The notes under the pieces are model-generated. The model saw nothing but the letters and a program-made list of their open reading frames with translations. It was not told the origin of the DNA and made no database searches. DNA of 64,000 nucleotides from Microcystis aeruginosa Ma_MB_S_20031200_S102. GTDB taxonomy: Bacteria; Cyanobacteriota; Cyanobacteriia; Cyanobacteriales; Microcystaceae. This document shows, in pieces, positions 27,777 to 37,782 of the stretch. The position numbers and the translations under genes were made by a program. The first letter of the stretch is position 1. The number at the start of each line of letters is the position of its first letter. The stretch spans positions 1 through 64,000 of the forward strand of contig SFBI01000013.1 in assembly GCA_007095845.1 (NCBI GenBank), in the 5' to 3' direction.

Positions 27777-29111
27777 GTGGATAGCAGCACCCAACAACTT
27801 TGGCATAATCTCCTAGAGCGTCTAAAATTACTATTATCCCGTCCCGCTTTTGAGACTTGGTTTCAAACGGCGACGGTTAAAGAATGGCAAAACGATCGCT
27901 TAGTAATTCAGGCTGCCAATCCCTTTATTCTTAACCATCTTCAGAAAAATTATCTGTCAACAATTGCCGAAGTAGTAGAGGATATCGTCGGTTATCCCGT
28001 CGAGATTCAACTAACGGCACAACAGGGCGATTCGATCACTATCTTCCAGCCTAACAGTAGCTTAGAATTAGAATTATCCCCCAGTAATAAACTTAACCCT
28101 AAATATAATTTTTCCCGTTTTGTTGTCGGGCCAACTAATCGCATGGCCCACGCAGCCGCTTTAGCGGTAGCGGAATTACCCGGAAGGGAATTTAACCCGC
28201 TTTTTCTCTGTGGTGGGGTGGGGTTAGGTAAAACCCATTTAATGCAAGCGATCGGTCATTATCGTCTGGAATTATATCCTCAATCTAGGGTTTTTTATGT
28301 ATCGACGGAACAATTTACGAATGATTTAATTACCGCTATCCGTCAAGATAGTATGGAAAATTTTCGTAATCATTATCGTCATGCCGATATATTATTAGTG
28401 GATGATCTGCAATTTATTGAAGGAAAAGAATACACTCAAGAAGAATTTTTTCATACCTTTAATACCCTGCACGAAGCGGGAAAACAGGTGGTTTTAGCCT
28501 CCGATCGCCTCCCTAAACAGATTCCCAGTTTACAGGATCGTTTAATTTCTCGCTTTTCTATGGGATTAGTGGCCGATATCCAAGCACCAGATATCGAAAC
28601 TCGTATGGCAATTTTACAAAAAAAGGCCGAGTACGAAAATCTGCGTCTCCCACGAGAAGTTATCGAATATATTGCCGTTAATTATACTTCTAATATTCGC
28701 GAATTAGAGGGGGCATTAATCCGAGCTACTACTTATATTTCTATCTCCGGATTGCCGATGACGGTAGAAAATATCGCGCCGGTTTTAAATCCACCAATGG
28801 CCAAAATTGCCACTTCTCCTGAGATTATTATGGCGGTAGTAGCGGAAAAATTTCAACTCTCGATCGCTGATCTAAAGGGAAATTCCCGCCGGCGAGAAAT
28901 TAGTTTTGCTCGACAGATTGGGATGTATTTGATGCGTCAACACACGGATTTAAGTTTACCGCGCATTGGCGAAGAATTTGGCGGCAAAGATCACACCACC
29001 GTTATTTATAGCTGTGATAAAATCAACCTTTCCCAACATCAAGATCGACAATTACAAGAAATCTTAGCCCAACTCATCGAGCGAATTAACTCCCTCAGTC
29101 GCAATCAGTAG
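27777..29111 (+). CDS. dnaA: Chromosomal replication initiator DnaA
   Basis: Binds DnaA boxes and opens the replication origin. The 444-residue protein has domain I (about 1-80), a short linker, an AAA+ domain with Walker [10 protein letters not shown] (146-154) and Walker B LVDDLQF (Asp209-Asp210), and a C-terminal DNA-binding domain with [11 protein letters not shown] (about 404-414). The start is GTG at 27777, giving [11 protein letters not shown] as in cyanobacterial homologs. There is no dnaN next door and no cluster of TTATCCACA boxes, so this is probably not the origin. Confidence 0.97.
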   Translation: MDSSTQQLWHNLLERLKLLLSRPAFETWFQTATVKEWQNDRLVIQAANPFILNHLQKNYLSTIAEVVEDIVGYPVEIQLTAQQGDSITIFQPNSSLELELSPSNKLNPKYNFSRFVVGPTNRMAHAAALAVAELPGREFNPLFLCGGVGLGKTHLMQAIGHYRLELYPQSRVFYVSTEQFTNDLITAIRQDSMENFRNHYRHADILLVDDLQFIEGKEYTQEEFFHTFNTLHEAGKQVVLASDRLPKQIPSLQDRLISRFSMGLVADIQAPDIETRMAILQKKAEYENLRLPREVIEYIAVNYTSNIRELEGALIRATTYISISGLPMTVENIAPVLNPPMAKIATSPEIIMAVVAEKFQLSIADLKGNSRRREISFARQIGMYLMRQHTDLSLPRIGEEFGGKDHTTVIYSCDKINLSQHQDRQLQEILAQLIERINSLSRNQ

Positions 29112-29118
29112 TCGGGGG

Positions 29119-29253
29119 GAATTATGAATTATGAATTATGAATTATGAATTATGAATTGGGAATTATGAATTATGAATTGGGAATTATGAATTGGGAATT
29201 ATGAATTGGGAATTGGGAATTATGAATTGGGAATTGGGAATTATGAATTGGGA
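29119..29253 (+). repeat. GAATTATG / GAATTGG tandem array
   Basis: About 135 bp of units GAATTATG and GAATTGGG arrayed just after dnaA. The pattern differs from the TGATAAC heptamers. The 331-bp dnaA-ctaB gap (29112-29443) also holds a second heptamer run at 29398-29442 (GATTACT/GATAACT). I see no gene in it. Confidence 0.85.
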
Positions 29254-29443
29254 AGTGGGGAGCAGGGAGTGGGGAGTATTTTGGTTCTTCCGAACTTACA
29301 ATGTAGAAAATTCCCCAAGCTCCCTCTCTGTCCAGCAATGCTCTAAAGTTGATAAATATCAATCTAACAAAAACTCAAAGCTTTACTATACAAGCCAGTT
29401 ATCAGTTCACTGATTACTGTTCACTGATTACTGATAACTGAGA

Positions 29444-30394
29444 TTAACTACAGGAGAATAAATTGGCAATTGTAGCGAGGAGACGAGAGGTCATGGGTAA
29501 ACTATCGATCACCATAGCTGTACATAATAACATCATGTAAAGAATGGAATATTTAAACAGCGATCGAGCCATGTCTCGATCAAAAGGATTCTGTTTTAAT
29601 TGCCAAGCTTTTTTCAGGAAAACAAACCCTAAAATCAAAGCCGCTAGACCATAAACCACACCACAGGCAGCCAAGGGATAAATCAGGAGGAAAGTGAAAG
29701 GAACAACGATTAAAGTATAGAGCCAAATCTGTTCGCTAGTGGCTTCTTCCCCTTTAACTACGGGCATCATCGGGATATCTACTTCTGCATAATCATCCTT
29801 GATCATTAAAGATAAAGCCCAAAAATGGGGAGGAGTCCAAAGGAAAATAATGGCGAATAAAATCCAGGGAATCCAACCGAGATCGCCCGTTACTGCCGCC
29901 CAACCGACGAGGGGAGGAATCGAGCCAGCTGCGCCACCGATAACAATATTTTGGACAGTATGACGCTTGAGCAGATGGGTATAAATCAGCATATAAAATG
30001 CGATACCAGTCATTGCTAAAAATCCGCTCAAAGTATTGACAAAAAAGACAAAAAGTGCTAGGGAAAGAGAAGCTAAAACGAGGGCAAAAATGAGGGCGTG
30101 GAGGGGTTGCACGCGGCCCGAGGGAATAGGACGGGCGCGGGTGCGAAGCATGGTGTGATCGATGTCGCGATCATAGATGCAGTTTAAGGTTTGAGCGGCG
30201 GCGGCGGCGAGAGTGCCACCGAGGAGAGTAAGAAAGAGTAAGAGGGGGGAAACCTGACCTTTAGAGGCGATTTCCATAGAAGCGGCCGTAGTAATCAGCA
30301 GTAGAGGAATAATTCGCGGTTTAGTGAGTTGATAATAACTTTTAGCGACTTGTAAAAAATTATCGTGGTGGCGAAGGGCTTGAGTTCCAGTCAT
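29444..30394 (-). CDS. ctaB: Protoheme IX farnesyltransferase (haem O synthase)
   Basis: A UbiA-family membrane prenyltransferase of 316 residues that attaches a farnesyl group to haem b. The Asp-rich motif [12 protein letters not shown] (about 67-78) binds Mg-diphosphate, and a second one is seen in the loop with [12 protein letters not shown]. About eight or nine hydrophobic helices are present. It lies 13 bp downstream of ctaA on the same strand, so the two form an operon for haem A used by the oxidase encoded divergently. Confidence 0.96.
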   Translation of the reverse strand: MTGTQALRHHDNFLQVAKSYYQLTKPRIIPLLLITTAASMEIASKGQVSPLLLFLTLLGGTLAAAAAQTLNCIYDRDIDHTMLRTRARPIPSGRVQPLHALIFALVLASLSLALFVFFVNTLSGFLAMTGIAFYMLIYTHLLKRHTVQNIVIGGAAGSIPPLVGWAAVTGDLGWIPWILFAIIFLWTPPHFWALSLMIKDDYAEVDIPMMPVVKGEEATSEQIWLYTLIVVPFTFLLIYPLAACGVVYGLAALILGFVFLKKAWQLKQNPFDRDMARSLFKYSILYMMLLCTAMVIDSLPMTSRLLATIANLFSCS

Positions 30395-30407
30395 CGTGAT
30401 TAAATCC

Positions 30408-31394
30408 TTAGAGATGGCTTATAGACGCGAAAGAACGATCGCGAAGGGCAAAAGTGGTAAAAGCGACGAGGGTTGCCACCAATAGCGCACCGATGCTGTG
30501 GTGGGTAATGGTTAAGGGTTCCACCTGGAGATGTAGTTTCAGGGTGGCAACGCCTAAAAACACCTGTAGGGCGACTAATCCCCCGGCGCTAAAAGCTAGT
30601 TTTTTAAAGAGAGGAGGGATAGCGGCAGCTCGCCAAGCGAAGAAAACTAGGGTTAACACCGAGATGGTGGCGGGAAAAACCCCGATAATGTGGCTATTCA
30701 TCACCGTGCAGAGTTGGGAAACTGTTAAACACTGATGGGCTGCCCAACGGGAACCGACGAGACCGCCGAGGAGACATTGCAGATAAACTAGACCGGTGGC
30801 AACCATTCCCATCCCGGTTAGTTTCCCGACTGTACCTGTGCCACGGTAGGGAGTCAGACCGATAGCAATGACGATTAAGGTGGCAAAAAAGAGCAAAGCT
30901 GTGGCTAAATGGGCGGTTACGATGTCAAATCGCAGTAATTGGGTGACGGTTAATCCTCCCAGGACTCCTTGCAGGAGAATTAGAGCTAAAGCGGCGATCG
31001 CAGATGGCAACAGCCAAGTAGGAAGATGGCGACGATACCACCAAGACAGACCGACGAGAGCGATCGTACTAAACCCGATCAAAGAGGCATCGAGACGGTG
31101 AAACCACTCCAGAAATACCTGTAGATTCATCTGCTGACTGGGAATCCATTGACCGTAACAGAGAGGCCAATCGGGACAAGCTAAACCGGCGTTCATAACT
31201 CTGGTGGCAGCGCCCACCACCATGAGGGCGAAAGTAGCGATCGCAATTTTCCAGACTAAGCGGCGCATCCACACCTGAATATTGCCGGTTTCTCTTAGGG
31301 GTGTCGGGTTAAAAACAGATTCGGTCATCGGTTTGCCTGTTCTCAAGGAGTCTGTCATCAAAGATACTGGCTTGGTTTGCCAGTCAGTTATCAC
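30408..31394 (-). CDS. ctaA: Haem A synthase (CtaA/COX15)
   Basis: An eight-helix membrane protein that oxidises haem O to haem A. The haem-binding His residues are in [25 protein letters not shown] and THHSIGALL. The Cys pair in [11 protein letters not shown] is a family feature. The frame opens with a GTG at 31394; an ATG at 31358 (MTDSLRTGK) is a good alternative. It is divergent from ctaC across 249 bp that hold the promoters of both operons. Confidence 0.95.
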   Translation of the reverse strand: MITDWQTKPVSLMTDSLRTGKPMTESVFNPTPLRETGNIQVWMRRLVWKIAIATFALMVVGAATRVMNAGLACPDWPLCYGQWIPSQQMNLQVFLEWFHRLDASLIGFSTIALVGLSWWYRRHLPTWLLPSAIAALALILLQGVLGGLTVTQLLRFDIVTAHLATALLFFATLIVIAIGLTPYRGTGTVGKLTGMGMVATGLVYLQCLLGGLVGSRWAAHQCLTVSQLCTVMNSHIIGVFPATISVLTLVFFAWRAAAIPPLFKKLAFSAGGLVALQVFLGVATLKLHLQVEPLTITHHSIGALLVATLVAFTTFALRDRSFASISHL

Positions 31395-31642
31395 TGTGAA
31401 TGAGTTTTTTTACGACTGGTAAAACCTTTTAGATATTCTTTAGATTTCTGGACATTTCCGTTACATTTGTTTACATAAACTCAGAATAAAACATAAAAAT
31501 TAGTTATTTTAAATACTTTCCCTGAAAACGATCCCAAAGAAAAGATAAAATTCTCAGAAGATGCTGGTTAAATTTCCCTTCTATAGGGGAATCATGTTTT
31601 AGCCTTGAATAAGTAGCCACTATTAAAAATATTGAAAAGACC

Positions 31643-32608
31643 GTGAAAATTCCCAGCAGTATCCTGACGCTCGTACTCGGGATCACCTTAACCTTAATTA
31701 GTCTCTGGTACGGCCAAAATCATGGTTTAATGCCTGTGGCCGCCTCCGAAGATGCTCAGGAGATAGATAATATCTTTAATCTGATGATGACCATCGCCAC
31801 GGGACTATTTTTAATAGTTGAAGGCGTGATTGTCTATATAGTGATTCGCTTTCGCCGTAAACCGGGGGATCAAACCGATGGGCCGGCAGTAGAGGGCAAT
31901 GTCCCCCTAGAAATCTTCTGGACAGCCATTCCGACGGTAATCGTCTTTATCCTTGCTGTCTATAGCTTCGAGATTTATAACAATATCGGCGGTCTCGATC
32001 CCTTGATTTCTAAGGGTGACAAAGGAGAAATCGCCCACCACGGTCATCACCACGGCACAATGATGGCCATGGGTGGCGATCGCAGAGTCGCCCTAGGTAT
32101 CGGCAATTCCTACGATGGTGAAGGAGTTCCCCCCCTAGTGGTCAATGTTAAAGGTATTCAATACGCTTGGATCTTCACCTATCCCGAAACCGGCATTGTT
32201 TCCGGAGAACTGCACGCTCCCGTCAATCGTCCCGTGCAACTGAATATGGAAGCAGGGGATGTGATCCATGCTTTCTGGGTTCCCCAATTGCGTCTAAAAC
32301 AGGACGTTATCCCCGGACAGGAAACGGTATTATCGTTCACATCCAACCAAATTGGTCAATATCCGATCATTTGTGCGGAACTTTGCGGGGCCTATCACGG
32401 CGGTATGAAATCTAGCTTTGTGGTTCACTCCCAAGGGGATTACGACCAATGGGTGCAAGATAACACGATCGCCGAAGTTGACAGCGATCGAACCGTAGCC
32501 ATGACCACTAAAGATCGCTCTGATAGTCAATATTTGACCCCCTACACCGAAGAAATGGGCATAAACGGTGAAATCCTCGCCCAAGTTGCCCATCAGCAGC
32601 AAATGTAA
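31643..32608 (+). CDS. ctaC: Cytochrome c oxidase subunit II
   Basis: A 321-residue membrane protein with two N-terminal TM segments (about 5-24 and 45-70) and a periplasm/lumen-facing cupredoxin domain. The CuA ligands are present: His209 in HAFWVPQ, Cys244 and Cys248 in CAELCG, His252 and Met255. It accepts electrons from cytochrome c6 or plastocyanin. A His-rich insert (HHGHHHGTMM, about 132-141) precedes the cupredoxin core. The start is GTG at 31643. First gene of the ctaCDE operon. Confidence 0.96.
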   Translation: MKIPSSILTLVLGITLTLISLWYGQNHGLMPVAASEDAQEIDNIFNLMMTIATGLFLIVEGVIVYIVIRFRRKPGDQTDGPAVEGNVPLEIFWTAIPTVIVFILAVYSFEIYNNIGGLDPLISKGDKGEIAHHGHHHGTMMAMGGDRRVALGIGNSYDGEGVPPLVVNVKGIQYAWIFTYPETGIVSGELHAPVNRPVQLNMEAGDVIHAFWVPQLRLKQDVIPGQETVLSFTSNQIGQYPIICAELCGAYHGGMKSSFVVHSQGDYDQWVQDNTIAEVDSDRTVAMTTKDRSDSQYLTPYTEEMGINGEILAQVAHQQQM

Positions 32609-32637
32609 TTTTTCTTGTCATCTAAAATCTTGGCCTT

Positions 32638-34314
32638 ATGACAGCATCAACGGAAATAACCACCCCAGCAACTGTTCCCGAGGTGATCCACCACCGCAAG
32701 TGGACGGATTACTTTACTTTCTGCACCGATCATAAAGTCATCGGTATTCAATATCTGGTGACTGCCTTTCTTTTCTTCTTTATTGGCGGTGCTTTTGCGG
32801 AAGTGCTGCGGACCGAATTAGCCACCCCCGACCCCGATTTTGTCTCCCCAGAACTATATAACCAATTCATGACCATGCACGGAACGATCATGATCTTTCT
32901 TTGGATCGTTCCGGTTGGGGCAGGTTTTGCCAATTATCTCATTCCCCTGATGATTGGGGCGGAAGATATGGCTTTTCCTCGTCTTAACGCTGTAGCTTTC
33001 TGGCTTAATCCTCCCGGCGGGCTGCTATTGTTATCCAGTTTCTTTGTCGGCGCGCCCCAGTCCGGTTGGACTTCCTACCCACCTTTAAGCTTAATTAGCG
33101 GCAAATGGGGGGAAGAATTGTGGATTTTGAGCCTTTTATTGATCGGGACTTCTTCGATTTTAGGCTCGATTAATTTCATCACCACGATCCTGAAAATGCG
33201 GATTCCTGAGATGGATTTGTACAGTATGCCGCTATTTTGTTGGGCAATGCTGGCCACCTCGACTCTGGTGCTGCTTTCCACCCCCGTTCTCGCTTCTGCT
33301 CTCGTTCTCTTATCCTTTGATTTAATCGCCGGCACGAGCTTTTTTAATCCTGCTGGCGGCGGCGATCCGGTGGTTTATCAGCATATGTTCTGGTTTTACT
33401 CCCATCCTGCTGTTTATATCATGATTTTGCCCTTTTTCGGCACGATATCGGAGATATTACCGGTTCATGCGCGTAAACCGATTTTTGGTTATCGAGCGAT
33501 CGCCTATTCCAGTCTCACCATCTGTTTCTTGGGTTTAATCGTTTGGGCCCACCATATGTTCACCAGCGGCACCCCCGGTTGGTTACGGATGTTTTTCATG
33601 GCGGCAACTATGTTAATCGCCGTTCCCACGGGCATTAAAATCTTTAGTTGGTGTGCCACTCTTTGGGGGGGTAAACTTAGTCTCAATACGTCTTTATTAT
33701 TTGGGATCGGTTTCCTGTCTTCCTTCCTCATCGGTGGTTTGACTGGGATTATGTTGGCTTCTGTTCCCTTCGATATCCACGTCCACGATACCTATTTTGT
33801 CGTCGGTCACTTCCATTATGTACTATTTGGTGGTACGGCAATGGCTCTGTTTTCTGCCGTTTACCATTGGTTCCCAAAAATGACCGGACGGATGTATAAC
33901 GAAACTTTCGGTCGTATCCACTTTGTTCTCACTTTTATCGGTTTGAATTTAACTTTCATGCCGATGCACGAATTGGGATTATTGGGTATGAACCGTCGTA
34001 TTGCTTTGTATGATGTGCAGTTTCAGGATTTAAATGTTCTTAGTACCGCAGGAGCTTATATTCTCGGTATATCGAGTATTCCCTTTGCTATTAATATGGT
34101 CTGGAGTGCCTTTAAAGGTCAACCTGCTGGCCGTAATCCTTGGCGCGCTTTAACCCTAGAATGGCAAACCTCCTCCCCCCCAATTATCGAGAATTTCGAG
34201 GAAATGCCGATTCTTTGGTCTGGCCCCTACGATTACGGTATTGATATGGAGGAATCGGAAGAAGAGGAATCCGTACAAGATCTCCTCGCTGAAGTGGGTG
34301 CGGAATCCCAATAA
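32638..34314 (+). CDS. ctaD: Cytochrome c oxidase subunit I
   Basis: A 558-residue 12-helix core subunit of an aa3-type haem-copper oxidase. Key ligands are visible: HGTIM (haem a His), the CuB His256 in WFYSHPAVY, HHMFTSG (CuB His pair), and HDTYFVVGHFHYV (haem a3 and haem a His). In place of the Glu of the common HPEV motif it reads YSHPAV (Tyr254-Ser255), the signature of A2-type oxidases. It lies 29 bp after ctaC. Confidence 0.97.
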   Translation: MTASTEITTPATVPEVIHHRKWTDYFTFCTDHKVIGIQYLVTAFLFFFIGGAFAEVLRTELATPDPDFVSPELYNQFMTMHGTIMIFLWIVPVGAGFANYLIPLMIGAEDMAFPRLNAVAFWLNPPGGLLLLSSFFVGAPQSGWTSYPPLSLISGKWGEELWILSLLLIGTSSILGSINFITTILKMRIPEMDLYSMPLFCWAMLATSTLVLLSTPVLASALVLLSFDLIAGTSFFNPAGGGDPVVYQHMFWFYSHPAVYIMILPFFGTISEILPVHARKPIFGYRAIAYSSLTICFLGLIVWAHHMFTSGTPGWLRMFFMAATMLIAVPTGIKIFSWCATLWGGKLSLNTSLLFGIGFLSSFLIGGLTGIMLASVPFDIHVHDTYFVVGHFHYVLFGGTAMALFSAVYHWFPKMTGRMYNETFGRIHFVLTFIGLNLTFMPMHELGLLGMNRRIALYDVQFQDLNVLSTAGAYILGISSIPFAINMVWSAFKGQPAGRNPWRALTLEWQTSSPPIIENFEEMPILWSGPYDYGIDMEESEEEESVQDLLAEVGAESQ

Positions 34315-34432
34315 TCAGTTATCAGTTATCAGTTATCAGTTATCAGTTATCAGTTATCAGATGTGAGTTTTCAGCTATCAGATGTGAGTTTTCAGTTCAC
34401 TGATTACTGTTTACTGTTTACTGATCACTGAA
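34315..34432 (+). repeat. Heptamer array between ctaD and ctaE
   Basis: About 118 bp of CAGTTAT and related units start directly at the ctaD stop codon and spread the otherwise compact cta operon by 159 bp. The run has two longer units (CAGATGTGAGTTTT). It may weaken or uncouple ctaE expression. Confidence 0.9.
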
Positions 34433-34473
34433 AAAAGCTTCCCGTCTCCCGTGTAAACTAAGGACATTCAATC

Positions 34474-35097
34474 ATGCAAGGTTCAACGCTCGAAGATTCT
34501 CAAATCTCTGTCAATTATCATCAGGAAACGGTGGAACACGGACATCATGGCCACCCGGATCATCGCTTATTCGGTATAGTTTTGTTTTTAGTGGCGGAAA
34601 GTTCCATCTTTTTGGGTTTATTTGCCGCTTTCTTGTTCTACCGTACCATGTTACCCGTTTGGCCCCCCGCCGGCACGCCCGAATTAGAATTAACCCTACC
34701 GACAATTAACACAATTATTCTGGTGTCCAGTAGTTTTGTTATGCACATAGGACAAAAGGCGATTAAACAAAATAATAATGCCGGTTTACAATTGTGGTTC
34801 GGTATTACTGCCCTGATGGGAATTATCTTCCTTTGTGGTCAAGGATACGAATATTATCACGCTGAATTCGGTCTGACAACTAATGTTTTCACCAGCGCTT
34901 TTTATGCCTTAACTGGATTCCACGGTCTCCACGTTACTTTCGGTTTAGTGCTAATTCTATCTGTCCTCTGGCGTTCTCGTCAAAAAGATCACTATTCTAG
35001 TCAATCTCATTTTGGTGTGGAAGCGGCAGAATTATACTGGCATTTCGTCGATGTGGTCTGGATTATCCTGTTTTTACTGGTGTATATCTTACGCTAA
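34474..35097 (+). CDS. ctaE: Cytochrome c oxidase subunit III
   Basis: A 207-residue membrane protein with five hydrophobic segments. The family signature residues are in HRLFGIVLFLVAESSIFLGLF (start), TGFHGLHVTFGLVL and WHFVDVVWIILF near the C-terminus. Length matches the short five-helix bacterial form. It completes ctaCDE. A strong terminator follows within 25 bp. Confidence 0.95.
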   Translation: MQGSTLEDSQISVNYHQETVEHGHHGHPDHRLFGIVLFLVAESSIFLGLFAAFLFYRTMLPVWPPAGTPELELTLPTINTIILVSSSFVMHIGQKAIKQNNNAGLQLWFGITALMGIIFLCGQGYEYYHAEFGLTTNVFTSAFYALTGFHGLHVTFGLVLILSVLWRSRQKDHYSSQSHFGVEAAELYWHFVDVVWIILFLLVYILR

Positions 35098-35117
35098 TTT
35101 TTGTTATTTAGTAGCAG

Positions 35118-35145
35118 AAAAGGGCGATCAAGCGATCGCCCTTTT
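35118..35145 (+). terminator. Terminator of ctaCDE
   Basis: Twelve-base perfect arms AAAAGGGCGATC and GATCGCCCTTTT around AAGC, followed by further Ts. The right arm and loop contain a HIP1 core (GCGATCGC). Confidence 0.9.
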
Positions 35146-35175
35146 TTGTATATTTCAATTTACAGCCGTTATCTT

Positions 35176-35294
35176 ATACTAAATCCGTTGAGTAACGCAC
35201 AGAAAACGGGTTTCTCCGAGAAACCCGTTTTCTGCTCATGCACTCATGCAAAAAGGGGAATAAATAATCAGTCTTTAATAACCAGATTTAGTAT
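35176..35294. mobile_element. MITE with internal hairpin
   Basis: ATACTAAATC at the left (35176-35185) is matched by its complement GATTTAGTAT at the right (35285-35294). Inside, a perfect 16-base-arm hairpin around CCG (35199-35233, CAGAAAACGGGTTTCT arm) occupies the first half. No coding capacity. A typical non-autonomous element in a gap between two convergent operons. Confidence 0.7.
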
Positions 35295-35329
35295 TATAGG
35301 TTATACTTCATTTTTAAGAGAAATGCCGT

Positions 35330-35381
35330 AACTGATAAGCGAGTAACTGATAACTGATAACTGATAACTGATAACTGATAA
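35330..35381 (+). repeat. Heptamer array abutting the acyl carrier protein gene
   Basis: About 50 bp of GATAACT units end at the stop codon of the acyl carrier protein gene (35382), the same arrangement as the array that abuts the gene at 23598. Confidence 0.85.
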
Positions 35382-35744
35382 TTAACGACGACCGAATAAA
35401 CTCCAACCTTTGCCACCACTAACGGCCGGTTCAGCTTTTTCAGGGACGGGAGCAACTTCTGCGGGGGGTTCCTCACCGGAAAGATTAGAAAGATCGTAGT
35501 TTTCTACTAGGAAAAGAGAGGCTTTTTCAATAGTAGAATAATCCCAGAAAAGCGTAGAAGGTAACTCTTGACCGACCCAATCTTCCAGATCACCCACCAT
35601 CGTTACTGCATCGATCGAATCTAAACCATAACGGGTTAAAGGTTCAGTCACATTAATTGTTTTAGCATCCAAAGATAACTGATCAGCTAACTGTTTAACT
35701 AACCAATTTTGTACCAAATTATTAAGATTGGAGTTGGAGTTCAT
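35382..35744 (-). CDS. Acyl carrier protein
   Basis: A 120-residue carrier protein. Phosphopantetheine attaches at Ser43 in YGLDSIDAV. The carrier domain is about residues 5-82; an Ala/Pro/Glu-rich tail of about 38 residues follows and ends in SLFGRR, longer than a housekeeping AcpP. It overlaps the upstream acyl-CoA dehydrogenase gene by 23 bp, so the two are translationally coupled. It probably carries the acyl chain used by that dehydrogenase. Confidence 0.9.
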   Translation of the reverse strand: MNSNSNLNNLVQNWLVKQLADQLSLDAKTINVTEPLTRYGLDSIDAVTMVGDLEDWVGQELPSTLFWDYSTIEKASLFLVENYDLSNLSGEEPPAEVAPVPEKAEPAVSGGKGWSLFGRR

Positions 35745-37521
35745 GGTTTTTTTCCTCGGTAGTTTGTGAATGGGCTAATTGAAAAGGCACGATCGAAAAA
35801 TGTTGATTTTTTTGATATAATTTCAGCAATTCTTGGGCAACATTTTCTACATACACCTCAGATAAAGTGTAAGGCAGCGGCCGCAGAGTTCGCAGTAATC
35901 GGTGTAAACTCAACAGCAACCATTCCCCCCGGGCAAAAAATTCACCCAGAATAGAACGATTATAAAGCCAAGTGTGTAAACAAGCAGCAGCGGCGTGTAA
36001 AGTACAGTATTTCTTGGCAATCTCGAACAATTCGGGTGATTGGTCGTGACCATACTCGAATTTCGATTGACTAATCTGTTCATCGTGAGCATTTAGTTCC
36101 TCTAAAACTAAATTACCCAAGATCAATAGATTTTCTAATATCTCTGGGTCGATTTCGTCAGAATTTTTCAATCCTTCCAGCATATCAAGGGCAATTTCTA
36201 AACCTTGCAGGGAATCATCCATTCCCCGGCCAAATAATTCTAAATTATTGGGTTCAAAGGGAGGAACTGACTTTTCTAGGCTAAAAATCGTCTCTAAACG
36301 GGTTTTTAACGCCGACATGGTGCGCGAGTTGCGTTTAGCCCGATATTTGGTTAAAGGACGCAATTGTAGGATTAAAGCATGAAGATTGACGATCGAACTG
36401 CCGTCAAACATACTGATAATCGAATTATCCCGCAATAGCTTCTGGAAGATGCCGAATTCGTGTTCTTCTCGCATATAAAAACGCGATCCCAAGACCACAT
36501 AAACACTATTAACCATCTCCTCCAGACGGACAGTAACAAAATATTTTACCACCGAAGCCCAGACGCTAAACTGTTCGGGAATAATATGAAAACCTCTCGC
36601 AGCCGGAATCGTCTCGCAATCACAAATAAGGATGTCAAGGAAAGCATCCACGAGAGTGCGCCGGGGTTGGGGCAAATCCATCACATTTTTGTTATAAATT
36701 ACCCGATTAACGGCAAAACCGAGGGTAGTTCTTAAAGCGGTATCGGCTGCCCCGTGGGAAAAAGCAGCGCACAACATTCGGGTAATCTGGAAACCTTTCA
36801 GGGCTAATTCTAAACCGTCTCCCTCCTCCCGTAAACGCATGGAATCGGGGACGAAACAATCTTTAAAACCAATGCCACTCATATCCGAGGCCCGCACACC
36901 ATGGGTGTATATTTTCGGCAAATTATAGTATTTTTCGGGGTCTAATTGCCGTTTATCCACCATAAATAGGGTTAAACACTTCGGCCCGCCGTTAGCATCG
37001 GTTTTCGCCAAAATAAAGGAAATTCCAGAGATGGTCGCCCGGTTAATCGGCCATTTCTCCCCATTGAGAATATAACCTCCTTCCACCTTCGTCGCAGTCA
37101 GATCACCATTGATCAGATCGCTGCCGTGTTCCTTTTCCGAGTAACCCAGACAGAGCGCTCCATAGTCATCCATGATAAAACGGGCGAGCTTCTGTTTCTG
37201 TTCTGGGGTTCCCGCCATCCAGTTTAAAAACGACCAGAATAGGGTGGTAAAAGCGATGCCGATAGTTTGATCCCGTCGAGACAGTACCCGCACAAAAGCG
37301 ACAAATTCTTCAAAAGAGGTGAATTCACCGCCGCAATCGGTGGGAATGTAGTAGTGTTGGAGTTTCCAGTCGTATAACCAGCGAATTTCCTCGTGGGGAA
37401 ATTCTTCGCTCTCGTCAATTTCGATCACCCGCTTGTAGGATAGAGGGTTATCGGGATTGAGAGGATCACCTAAGTCTTTTTCCAGTGCTTGAGCAGTCCA
37501 GTATTGCTTAAGCTTTTTCAT
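35722..37521 (-). CDS. Acyl-CoA dehydrogenase-family flavoprotein
   Basis: A 599-residue acyl-CoA dehydrogenase homolog. The middle domain shows LGYSEKEHGSD and GYILNGEKWPINRA; the C-terminal helical domain has the flavin-contact region FGIFQKLLRDNSIISMFDGSS. The catalytic base is usually Glu in a YEGTS motif; here it reads FDGSS (Asp373), which may lower or change activity. An extra C-terminal extension of about 150 residues is present. It is the first gene of a two-gene unit with an ACP, so the substrate is probably a carrier-bound acyl chain in biosynthesis, not beta-oxidation. That is inference. Confidence 0.87.
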   Translation of the reverse strand: MKKLKQYWTAQALEKDLGDPLNPDNPLSYKRVIEIDESEEFPHEEIRWLYDWKLQHYYIPTDCGGEFTSFEEFVAFVRVLSRRDQTIGIAFTTLFWSFLNWMAGTPEQKQKLARFIMDDYGALCLGYSEKEHGSDLINGDLTATKVEGGYILNGEKWPINRATISGISFILAKTDANGGPKCLTLFMVDKRQLDPEKYYNLPKIYTHGVRASDMSGIGFKDCFVPDSMRLREEGDGLELALKGFQITRMLCAAFSHGAADTALRTTLGFAVNRVIYNKNVMDLPQPRRTLVDAFLDILICDCETIPAARGFHIIPEQFSVWASVVKYFVTVRLEEMVNSVYVVLGSRFYMREEHEFGIFQKLLRDNSIISMFDGSSIVNLHALILQLRPLTKYRAKRNSRTMSALKTRLETIFSLEKSVPPFEPNNLELFGRGMDDSLQGLEIALDMLEGLKNSDEIDPEILENLLILGNLVLEELNAHDEQISQSKFEYGHDQSPELFEIAKKYCTLHAAAACLHTWLYNRSILGEFFARGEWLLLSLHRLLRTLRPLPYTLSEVYVENVAQELLKLYQKNQHFSIVPFQLAHSQTTEEKNHELQLQS

Positions 37522-37782
37522 AGTGCCTCTAGGACAGATACAATGTGTTTTTCGTCAATGCCTTCGGTTAGAAGACCCGACCATGCACAAAAATTAATGA
37601 CCATTCTAGACGTTTGGCTCGACGATAGCAACAATTTTTAATTTCCCCTTTACCTTAAATGTGCTAGAAACCAGTTGGGTAGGGCGCTAGACCGTCTTCT
37701 GTGCTAATTATGCCCCAATTGAGGTGATTAAACTGCTTTAGTTAAGGAGGTGGAGGAAACTTTTTATTAATAGAGTATTTTA

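Noticed and set aside
29119-29253. Short repeats near dnaA as possible origin iterons
   Set aside because: The units (GAATTATG, GAATTGGG) do not resemble DnaA boxes, and no AT-rich unwinding element with dnaN is present.
31504-31686. 60-codon hydrophobic frame on the minus strand between ctaA and ctaC
   Set aside because: It overlaps the ctaC start and most of it falls in the promoter gap; hydrophobic content is expected opposite a membrane-protein start. No ribosome binding site.
35195-35240. Hairpin CAGAAAACGGG... as terminator of the ACP operon
   Set aside because: It lies inside inverted repeats of a MITE, has no T-tract, and faces the convergent ctaE terminator.
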